Assembly: GCF_001050235.1 (NCBI RefSeq)
Contig: NZ_DF967972.1
Coordinates: 3,748,724-3,812,723, forward strand
Reading direction: 5' to 3'
DNA from: Longilinea arvoryzae
Lineage (GTDB): Bacteria; Chloroflexota; Anaerolineae; Anaerolineales; Anaerolineaceae
Length of the DNA: 64,000 bases
The notes beneath the pieces were generated by a model. It worked only from the letters and a program-made list of their open reading frames with translations. It did no database searches and had not been told where the DNA came from. Both the position numbers and the translations under genes were made by a program. Positions 45,026 through 54,200 of the stretch are shown in pieces; position 1 is the first letter of the stretch, and each line of letters begins with the position of its first letter.

Positions 45026-46654
45026 ATGACATCGCAAACTTTCGCACCCCTTGCCCGGACCGGCGGTTTGAAAGGCCTGGCCTGGCAGGGATCACAGGAC
45101 GTTTTGAAATTCGATGATAACGGCTGCGTCCAGGCGTTGTTAGCCCTGGAAAGCCCGGTCTGGGCCGTTTCGGCCAATGGACACACCGCCCTGACCGGCG
45201 CAGGCCAGTTGACCGTCGAGTCCGGCGACGCCGATTTGCTGGCACTGGCGCCGGCTGTGCCGCTCGAATCGTTGGGCGATCCGGCTTTCTGCACCACCTA
45301 CGGCACGCGCTACGCGCTCTACGGCGGCGCGATGGCCAACGCCATCGCCTCTCTCGAGATGGTGGTTGCGTTGGGCAAGGCGGGCATGCTGGGTTCCTTT
45401 GGCGCGGCCGGGTTGTCGCCCGAACGCGTCGAGGAAGCCATCCGCCAGGTGCAGGCAGCGCTGCCGGATGGGCCGTATGCCTTCAACCTGATCAACAATC
45501 CTTTCGAACCCGCCATGGAATTGCGCGCTGCTGAACTCTACGTGCGCTACGATGTTCCCGCGGTCGAGGCCTCGGCCTATCTGGATATCACGCCCGGGCT
45601 GGTACATTACCGGGCTTCGGGCCTGGCGCGCAACGCCGATGGCAGTATCGCCATCCGGCATCACATTATTGCCAAGCTTTCGCGCAAGGAAGTTGCCCGG
45701 CGCTTCCTCTCCCCTGCACCGCAGGAGCTGCTAGCGAAGCTGGCCGCCGAGGGCAAGATCAGCCCCACGCAGGCCGAACTGGCCCGCCAGGTGCCCATGG
45801 CCGATGATATCACCGTCGAAGCCGATTCGGGTGGGCACACCGACAACCGCCCGCTGGTCGGGCTGCTGCCCAGCCTGATCGCCCTGCGGGATGAGCTGCA
45901 GGCCCAATTCCAGTATCCCGCGCCGGTGCGCATCGGCGCCGCCGGCGGCATCAGCACGCCGTCCGCCGCGCTGGCCGCCTTCATGATGGGGGCCGCCTAC
46001 GTGGTGACCGGCTCGGTCAACCAGGCCTGCGTCGAAGCCGGTTCCTCGGCCCACACCAAGGCCTTGCTGGCGCAGGTCGAAATGCCGGACGTGACCATGG
46101 CGCCCGCCGCAGACATGTTCGAGATGGGCGTCCGGGTGCAGGTGCTCAAACGCGGGACGCTCTTCGCCATGCGCGCCTCGAAGCTCTACGAACTGTACAC
46201 GCGGTATAACGCCTGGGAAGAGGTGCCCGCCGACGAACGCAAGAAGCTGGAAACCAGCGTATTCAAACGCACCTTCGAGGAGATCTGGTCGGATACGGTG
46301 CAGTTTTTCCGCGAACGTGACCCACGCATGATCGAACGCGCCGAGAAGGACCCGCGCCAGAAGATGGCGCTCGTATTCCGCTGGTACCTGGGACTGTCCT
46401 CGCGCTGGTCCAACCGCGGCGAGCCTGGCCGCGAGATGGACTACCAGATCTGGTGCGGGCCGTCCATGGGCAGCTTCAACGACTGGGCGCACGGAACCTA
46501 TCTGAGCGAGCCTGCCAACCGGCATGTGGCCGATGTGGCGCTGCAAATCCTGACCGGCGCCGCCTACCTGGCGCGCCTGCGCGCGCTGGCGCTGCAGGGC
46601 GTGCATTTACCGGCCAATCTCGAACAGTACCGGCCGCAGGGGCCGCTGGCCTGA
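45026..46654 (+). CDS. pfaD: PfaD-type trans-acting enoyl reductase
   Basis: 542 residues, the length of PfaD from PUFA synthases. FMN-binding TIM barrel of the nitronate-monooxygenase superfamily: SFGAAGLSPERVEEAI, DDITVEADSGGHTDNRP (about residues 258-274), IGAAGGISTP (about 299-308) and AAYVVTGSVNQACVEAGSS. PfaD reduces 2-enoyl chains held on the carrier domains of the synthase. The C-terminal helical part (about 390-540) is also PfaD-like. The start ATG has no clear Shine-Dalgarno. A terminator separates it from the next gene. Its presence beside the megasynthase and PPTase is the best evidence for a secondary-lipid locus. Confidence 0.93.
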   Translation: MTSQTFAPLARTGGLKGLAWQGSQDVLKFDDNGCVQALLALESPVWAVSANGHTALTGAGQLTVESGDADLLALAPAVPLESLGDPAFCTTYGTRYALYGGAMANAIASLEMVVALGKAGMLGSFGAAGLSPERVEEAIRQVQAALPDGPYAFNLINNPFEPAMELRAAELYVRYDVPAVEASAYLDITPGLVHYRASGLARNADGSIAIRHHIIAKLSRKEVARRFLSPAPQELLAKLAAEGKISPTQAELARQVPMADDITVEADSGGHTDNRPLVGLLPSLIALRDELQAQFQYPAPVRIGAAGGISTPSAALAAFMMGAAYVVTGSVNQACVEAGSSAHTKALLAQVEMPDVTMAPAADMFEMGVRVQVLKRGTLFAMRASKLYELYTRYNAWEEVPADERKKLETSVFKRTFEEIWSDTVQFFRERDPRMIERAEKDPRQKMALVFRWYLGLSSRWSNRGEPGREMDYQIWCGPSMGSFNDWAHGTYLSEPANRHVADVALQILTGAAYLARLRALALQGVHLPANLEQYRPQGPLA

Positions 46655-46675
46655 TCCTTCCGGCGAATTTGGTTG

Positions 46676-46715
46676 AAAACCGGCGTGACATATGTGTGTC
46701 ATGCCGGTTTTCTTT
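46676..46715 (+). terminator. Intrinsic terminator after pfaD
   Basis: A long imperfect stem (46676-46690 with 46697-46711, one G-U pair) ends in GCCGGTTTTCTTT. It excludes starts for the next gene that lie inside it. Confidence 0.7.
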
Positions 46716-46739
46716 CAAAAATCGGTTATGATCGAGTCC

Positions 46740-47471
46740 ATGCGATTCTGGCAACGAACCAAAACCATCCTCGTCTTTCTCATCGAATGGAGCACCTTCC
46801 TGCTGCTCGAAGCCGTTCTGGGGCGTCTTTTCCGGCCGTACGCGCTCGTTGCGGGCCTGCTGGCGCTGATTTTCTTCCTGCTGGCGGGAATATTCTTTTC
46901 AGGGCTGGCGCGCCGCTTCCAGGGAAGGTACAGCCTGCTCGCCCTCGTCCCGATCGGCGTCGGCCTGGCCGGGTTGGATCAGATCTGCAAGCTGCTCGTC
47001 AACGCCCATCTGGCGGAAGGGGGGCGCATCCCGGTGCTGCCGCCCTGGATCGCGCTGGGCCACGAACGCAATTACGCCAATTCCTGGCTGCTCAATTCAC
47101 TGGGAGTCGAAAATGTAAATAAAGCCTGGCTGATTCTTTTCAGCCTGGTGATCCTGGGACTGATCGGTTTCTTTTATGATTATTACATCGCGCAGCAGCG
47201 CGGCGGTTTCTGGCCGGCGGCTGCCTTTGTTTTCCTATCCGGCGGGGTGCTCAGCGCGCTGGTCGATCAAACCATTTGGGGGTTTGCACTCGACTTCGTC
47301 GGACTGACCCATCTGGTGACCGCGGACCTGAAGGACATCGATCTCACCCTGGGCATCGGCTGCCTGCTGGCCGAGGCGGTCAGCAATCCGCGCATTCGCT
47401 GGCGTCTCGACCCGCACCAGGATCTGCGCGACCTGCGCGCCTATCTTGAAAGCCGCAAACGCCCGTCCTGA
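46740..47471 (+). CDS. Divergent LspA (signal peptidase II)-like membrane protein
   Basis: About 243 residues, longer than LspA by two extra N-terminal helices. The LspA blocks can be followed: LDQICK (for LDQxTK), ERNYANSW (for RNxGxAFS), SALVDQ (for NLxDR) and LDFV with LKDIDLTLG (for FNxAD). Both aspartates of the catalytic dyad remain, but Asn and Arg around the first are changed. LspA cleaves lipoprotein signal peptides inside the membrane. TATGAT at 46727-46732 lies 7 bases before the ATG at 46740, so a leaderless start there is likely; ATG 46728 falls within that box. It stands inside the lipid-synthase locus, convergent with the PPTase gene. Confidence 0.65.
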   Translation: MRFWQRTKTILVFLIEWSTFLLLEAVLGRLFRPYALVAGLLALIFFLLAGIFFSGLARRFQGRYSLLALVPIGVGLAGLDQICKLLVNAHLAEGGRIPVLPPWIALGHERNYANSWLLNSLGVENVNKAWLILFSLVILGLIGFFYDYYIAQQRGGFWPAAAFVFLSGGVLSALVDQTIWGFALDFVGLTHLVTADLKDIDLTLGIGCLLAEAVSNPRIRWRLDPHQDLRDLRAYLESRKRPS

Positions 47472-47483
47472 AACGAAGCCGGT

Positions 47484-48197
47484 TTACTCCCATTGGATCT
47501 CTTCGATCCGGGCCGGCTTCGGGTCAAAGTTCGGTGCGCAGGCCGCCAGCGTGCAGACGAAATCGCCCGCTTCAAACCAGCCGGCCCACCAGTTCAACCC
47601 CACACCCCTCGCGCTGCGAATTTGCAGCCCATTCCAAATATCAGCATCCTGATGATTGGCTATGCGCAAAATTTCAACCGCGCGCGTATCCATTCGTAAA
47701 CCCTGCCCAAGCGCCTTGAGCATGGCTTCCTTGGCGCTCCACACCAGGACCGTATCGCGTTGGCGCTGTTCACCCGCAACCAGCGCCTGCTCGGCCGGCG
47801 TGAAATAATCCCGCACAAAGGCTTCCGTGCGCGGCTCGACCTGCTCCAGGTCGATGCCCAGCCCGACGTCAGAGGCGGGCGTCCAGGCGCAGGTCGCCCG
47901 CCCACTTCGGTGACTGATCGATAGGCAGCCCGCCAGGCGAACGCCGTCCAGACAGGCAAAGGGCTGGCCGTTGGCCGCGTTGGCCACGCTCCAATCCTTC
48001 AGTGGAAGCCTCGCCAGCACGCTGTGAACCTTCCGCAGCAGCTTCTTGGCCGTCCAGCGTCCCAGCAGCCATTCTGCCCGCCGGCGTGGGAAACGCATTC
48101 CCGCCAGCCGCTCCAGTTCCGCAGCGGACAGAAACTCCTCCGGCGGCGGGGGTGGGGTGCTTGCCTGGGCCCAATCGATTTCAATGGATTCGGACAT
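47484..48197 (-). CDS. Sfp-type 4'-phosphopantetheinyl transferase
   Basis: 237 residues, the two-lobed Sfp size. Mg/CoA motifs GLGIDLEQV (about residues 114-122) and WSAKEAMLKALGQGL (about 152-166) are intact, and the first lobe has LGRWTAKKLLR and SISHRSG. It would transfer phosphopantetheine from CoA to the carrier domains of the large synthase just upstream, in the role of PfaE. It lies 61 bases after the synthase gene on the same strand, with a stable GC hairpin between. Confidence 0.93.
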   Translation of the reverse strand: MSESIEIDWAQASTPPPPPEEFLSAAELERLAGMRFPRRRAEWLLGRWTAKKLLRKVHSVLARLPLKDWSVANAANGQPFACLDGVRLAGCLSISHRSGRATCAWTPASDVGLGIDLEQVEPRTEAFVRDYFTPAEQALVAGEQRQRDTVLVWSAKEAMLKALGQGLRMDTRAVEILRIANHQDADIWNGLQIRSARGVGLNWWAGWFEAGDFVCTLAACAPNFDPKPARIEEIQWE

Positions 48198-48212
48198 AAG
48201 CAGGTTCGAGAG

Positions 48213-48240
48213 GCCGCCGCAGTCGAATGACCGCGGCGGC
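48213..48240 (-). other. GC-rich hairpin between synthase and PPTase genes
   Basis: GCCGCCGC (48213-48220) pairs with GCGGCGGC (48233-48240) around a 12-base loop. No T run follows on the minus strand, so it is not a standard terminator; it could slow read-through or protect an RNA end. Confidence 0.4.
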
Positions 48241-48258
48241 CCAATGGATGGATCTCGG

Positions 48259-51200
48259 TTAATTTCCCTGAACCAGGGTCTTGAAGGGCTGGATCACCTC
48301 GTCCTCCGCGTGGTATGGCAGTGGGCTGGTGCGGTAATTTTCGACCTCAAGATAGACGTGTCCTTTGGCATCCACCACCCGCGCGTCGAAGGACAGCTCG
48401 CCCTCCGGAGACTGAATGGGTGAGACCTCGGCATAGATGGCCGCGCCGTTGGTCTTTCGTTTGTAGATGCGCAGTTGCCCGATCGAACTTGGCAGCGCCA
48501 GTGTGCCGGTCAGTCCGGCCTCCCACGCGCCGGCGGTTTGCAGGCACAGCTCCAGCAGAATGGGCGTGCTCGACAACGCGTCTTTTTGTAAGGTGATGGG
48601 CGGCAGGTCGCGTTGCAACTTGCCCAGCACAACCTCGCCCGAGCGCTGCACACCGGCCAGCACCTGGAAGGACGGCCCGTGGAAGTAGAGTTTATAGATC
48701 TCCTCGGCCGGTACGGTATAGGCTCCGTTCCAGTGCGGGGGTTCGGTGTTCAGTTCGTCTACCGCTGCCAGCGGCTGCAGGATGACCCGGCCGGAAAAGT
48801 GGCGCATATGCTCGACGGTCTGATTGTGCAGCAGCATATCCGATTCCAGCACCACCTCGGCCACCAATCCCTCCGGCACGCGCACGGCCCGCGCTTTCCA
48901 GGTCGAACGGCGGGGTTGGTTGCGGTAGAACTTGAACGGCGCCAGGAACTGGATATCCTCCAGGCGGGTCACATCGAACCCGGCCCTGGCCGATCCGAGC
49001 ACCGAGGCGATGTGTTTGGCCGCCACCGTGAAGCCTTCGATGCCCATCACCCCCGGCAGCACCGGGGTGCCGTTGAGCGCATGGTCCTTCAGGAAAGGCT
49101 CACTCGTTGGATCCAATTCCGCTTCCAGGAGCACGCCTTCATTCAGGCTCATGCCGGCCACCCGGCTGAGCATGGTGTGGATGGGATCGCCGGCCCGCAG
49201 CGCAATATTGGCCTGTTCGAGGTCCAGGCCGCCCTCCACACTCTCAGGCGTTTCGAGTGCGCCCAACGAACCGGCCAGCACCACCTCGCTATCGGCGCCG
49301 GCCAGCAATTCGGCGCGCACCAGCGGAGCAGCCTGGCGCGGATCGAGCATCTCGATGCCAGCCATCTGCATCAGACGCGGAATATAACCCCGGGATGCCA
49401 TGCCCACCTCAGCCCAGGCGCCCCAATCCAGCGCCGCAGCCCGGATTTCGGGATGCTCGGCATGGATGGCCGCCGCCATGCGACCGGCCAGGTCATTGGC
49501 CGCGCTGTAATCGGTCTGCCCGGTGTTGCCAAAACGCCCGGCCACCGATGTAAAGACCGCCACGAAGCCCGGCAGCGCTTTGTGAGCTTCCAGCGTCTTC
49601 CACAGGTTGAAGAAGCCGCCGGCCTTCACCGCCACCACCTGGCGGAATTCATCCGCCGGTTTGCTCTCCAGCTTGCGGCTGTGATCGATCCCGGCGGCGT
49701 GCACGAGCACGTCCACCTTGCCTTCCGCGGAAAGCACCTGCTGCACGGCCTGCTCAACTGCCTGCGGATTCGTGACGTCGCAGGCAAGATAAACGGCCTT
49801 GCCGCCCGACTTTTCGATCTGCGCCATCGTCTCCAGCGTGGCAGCCGCGCGTTCGATGGCCGCCAGTCTGGCTTCGACTTTCGAAGGCGTGGCGCGTTCT
49901 CCGGACTCACTCAGCCGGCGCACGATCTCGCCCTTGAGGGCTTCGCGTCCGGAACGCAGCAGCGTCAGCTCCGGATCCTGGGCCGAAGGCAGGGCCGAAC
50001 GGCCCAACAGGTAGAAATGTCCGCGGTTTTCCCGGGCCAGATCCTGCAGCACCGGGGCGGTGATGCCGCCGCTGCCGCCCGAAATGACGAACACGCCATT
50101 TTCGGGCAACCGGGTTTGAGGTTCAGGCAGCGCCTGATCCACCAGCGCGACCCCGAAGCGCAGGTCGCCTTCCCAACCCACCTCGACGACAGCCAGATCG
50201 CGCAGGGTCTCCTCGATCAGGCAGCCGGCCACGGCCGCCGGGCTGCGGTCGCTTTCGAAATCGACCACCTTGACGGCCATCGATTCACGTTCGCGCGCGA
50301 TGGCCTTGGCCAGTCCGCGCAGCCCACCGCCGGTCACGGTTGCCATTTTTTGCGGGCCATAACCGTGCAGCCCGCCCAGGCGCGTGCCACACACCAGGAA
50401 AGCCGTCTCGGGCAGGTTACGCAGCAGTGTTTCCAACGTGAACAGGCGCGATTCCAGGTGCAGATTCCAGTCTTTCAGCCCCATTTCGCTCAACGTCGGT
50501 TCCACATCCAAACCCGGCAGGAAATAAACGCCGCTGAAAGGACCCTGCGCTGAGAGCGCGGTTACCTTCCGCTGCATTTCCTCAGCCGAGGTAGCCACCA
50601 GCCGAGTCACGTGCACCTTGAGCGCGCGCAACTTGCGCGCCAGCGCATCCGCGACGCCGCTCCGGTCGGCCACCACCAACACCCGGCTGTCCTCGCCCAA
50701 TTCGACACCTGTCGGCAGGCACAGGCCCGGTTTCGGGCGCAGCACGGGGACAGGGACGCGGCGGCGGAGTGAAGCGGGAGGGGTGATGTCTGAGACGCGA
50801 GTCGGGACGCGTGACTCGTGATTCGCCTCATCACTCATCCCCTCATCACTCTTCACCTCTTCACTCTTCACCCCCTCTTTCACAAAGTTCATCACTTTTG
50901 CCAGGGTGTTGTAGTCCGACAGGCGCAAATCTTCGCGGCGCGGGATGCCGTAATGCTCGCGCACCGCGGCAAACAGTTCAGCCTGCTTGACCGTGTCAAT
51001 GCCCAGGTCGGCTTCCAGATCCAGGTCCAATTCCAGCATCTCGGTCGGGTAGCCGGTTTTCTCGGAGACGAGTGAGAGCAGGTAGGTTTGAATATCCGAG
51101 TCGACAACAGGTGACGGTTCTTCTTCGTTCTGAGTGACTGGGTTCTGAGTTGCAGTGGAAGACAAAACAGTTTTCTTTTCTTCCTCCGAACGCATCGACA

Positions 51201-54200
51201 CCGAACTCAGAACTGCTTTTCCCTCCTCACTCTTCACCCCCTCTTTCACAAAGTTCATCACCTTGGCCAGGGTGTTGTAGTCCGACAGGCGCAGGTCTTC
51301 GCGGCGCGGGATGCCGTAGTGCTCGCGCACTGCAGCAAACAGCTCGGCCTGCTTGACCGTGTCGATGCCCAGGTCGGCTTCCAGGTCCAGGTCCAACTCC
51401 AGCATCTCGGTCGGGTAGCCGGTTTTCTCGGAGACGAGCGAGAGCAGGTAGGTTTGAATATCCAAGTCGACCATCGGTGCCGGTTCTTCATTGTTCTGAG
51501 TGACTGGGTTCTGAGTTGCAGTGGAAGACAAAACAGTTTTCTTTTCTTCCTCCGAACGCATCGACACCGAACTCAGAACTGCTTTTCCCTCCTCACTCTT
51601 CACCCCCTCTTTCACAAAGTTCATCACCTTGGCCAGGGTGTTGTAGTCCGACAGGCGCAGGTCTTCGCGCCGCGGAATGCCGTAGTGCTCGCGCACTGCA
51701 GCAAACAGCTCGGCCTGCTTGACCGTGTCGATGCCCAGGTCGGCTTCCAGGTCCAGGTCCAGTTCCAGCATTTCGGTCGGGTAACCCGTTTTCTCGGAGA
51801 CGAGTGAGAGCAGGTAGGCCTGAATATCCGAGTCGACAATGGATGATGGTTCTTCTTTGTTCTGAGTTACTGAGTTCTGAGGTGCGGTGGAAGAAAAAAC
51901 AGTTTTCTGTTCTTCCTCCGAACGCATCGACACAGAACTCAGAACTGCTTTCTCCTCATCACTCTTCACGCCCTTCGCCGCCCACAGCGTCGGGCCCTGA
52001 CCGAACTCCCACTGTGATTTACGAGGTTCCTGTTTCGGCTGGCCCTGATCGCGTACACGCAGGGTGTGCTGCACGATTTCGGTCTCGACCTCCGGGTACC
52101 CCGCCACGGCCGCCATCCACCGCCGGTGAACGGACGCATCGATGCGCTCGCCCACGCCCGGCACCCTGCGCAGCAGCGACATGGCGATTTGTGAGCCAAA
52201 GCCGGCTCCCAGCCGCAGGGCATATTCGGGTTCGTACTTCCCGCCGTGCGAGAGGTTTAGATCGCCCAGGTCGGGGTCGGGCTCGAAACCGTCCCCGATG
52301 TTCGCGATCGGCGGCACGATGCCGGTCTGCAGCGCCTTCGCCGCCACCACATCCTCGACGCCCACGCCCATGGTGTGACCGGTAAACCCCTTGGTGTTCG
52401 AAATGATCACCCGGTTGGCTTGCGCGCCAAAGGTGCGGCGCAGCGCCCAGATCTCGGCCGACGCGGATCCCCCCCGCGCCGGGGTGTAGGTTTCATGCGA
52501 CATGAACATCAACCGGCTGGCCATCTCGGACCGTTTCAGGCCAAAGCGCCGCTCGGCCATCGCCACCAGCCGTTCCATCACCTCGCTGATGTGTTGCACG
52601 TTCAATCGCGAGCCGTGGTAGGCGCTGTTCGCAATCTGAGTGGAGAGCACTTCGCAGATCGCGCGCACGCCGCGTTCGCGGGCGGCGTCTTCACTTTCCA
52701 CCACCAGCGCGGCCGCACCCATGCCCATGATCATGCCATTGCGCCGCCGGTCGAAGGGCAACGCCGCCAGGCGCAGACTCTCTTCGGTCGTCGTGGCGCC
52801 GCTGGCGAAAAGGCCGGTGCCGATCCAGTTCACCGCGTTGCCGTCCGTCACATCATCCCCGGCAATGACCACCACCCGGCGGCAGCGCCCGGTGCGGATC
52901 CAATCCTCGGCGATATTCACGGCATGCGTGGTGGTGGAACAAGCCGCGTTGACATAGGTGTTCGGTCCGCGCGCGCCGATATACTCGGCAAACTGCGAAT
53001 GTCCCATGGCCAGGATGCGGAAAATGAAACGCCGGTCGAAATGATAATCCAGCTTTTCAAGCTGCGCTTCCAGTTCCTGCACGCGCCGCGCCAGGGCCTG
53101 CTGCAGCTCGGCCTGCGCCGGGAACTTGCCCTGCAGGTCGCGCAATTCGGTGATTTGATTGTTGAGGGACTGGTACTCGGAGAAGCGTGCCGATTCTTCC
53201 GCCAGGCGTTCGATGCCCGGAAACGCCGACGCGAAAATCACACCGGTTTCATCCGCCAGCGGTTCCGGCAGCATCCAGCGGTCGGGCAGCGCCGAGCCGG
53301 TGCTGGTACGCTTATAGCGCATCACCAGTGGAATACCCGCGTCGCGCAATGCCTCGATGCCGGCGGCGATGGCCAGTTGGGTGGAAATGTCGGTCGCCTC
53401 CACGCGGTCGCGCGGCACGCCGAATTCCTCCGCCAGGTCGAAATCACCGCTTTGGCCGGCCAGTTTGATGGTCTGGTCCAGCGAATCGATGGTCACCATC
53501 TGCGCGCCGGCTTCGCTCTTCACCAGGCGGGTGACGCGCCGTTCGAGCATGCCCCTGCGCTTTTCGTCCGACAACGGCTCGATGAACTGGTCGCCGCGCA
53601 GGATGCGGTCGACATTGTCCGCTTCGAAAACGTGCTTTCCACGCCCCGGCAGGCCCAGCCCGGTGCCCGTGATGACCACCGAACCGGTCAGCGGCAGGCG
53701 CCCGTCCGAAATGATGGCCGGCTGCGGTTCCGGCGCAGCCGTGATCTCCACCGGCAGTTCGCGTTTTTCAGCAGAAGCGCGCGGCCCCACGCCCGCCGCA
53801 TACAGCCCGCACAGCGCCTCATTGAAACTGGTGCGTGCGCCCTTGCGCGGATGGTTGGTGGCCACGATGGTGACATCCTCTTTGCCCTTGAGAATATCCG
53901 TCGCCAGCGCGTTCAGCACCCGCTTGGGGCCGACCTCGGCAAACACCCGGGCGCCCTGGTCATACATCGTTTCAATGCCGCGGATGAATTGGACCGGCGA
54001 ATAGACCTGTTGGGCCAGGGTATCCAGGATTTCTTCCTTACCGGTCGGGTAAAGCCCGCCCGTCACATTTGCAATCACCGGCAGGCGCGGCTGCCGGATA
54101 TCCATGCGCGCAATGACCCGGCGCAGCGGGTCGCTGGCCGGCGCCACGATCTGGGTATGGAAGGCATGCGAGACCGGGATCTTCACGGCCTGGAATCCGG

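Noticed and set aside
46692-46739. Earlier start codons (ATG 46692 and 46728) for the LspA-like gene
   Set aside because: The first lies within the pfaD terminator hairpin and the second overlaps the likely -10 box; the first hydrophobic segment begins after ATG 46740.
50869-51966. Tandem repeats as a non-coding satellite or CRISPR-like array
   Set aside because: All three units are in frame, encode complete carrier domains and lie inside one uninterrupted gene.
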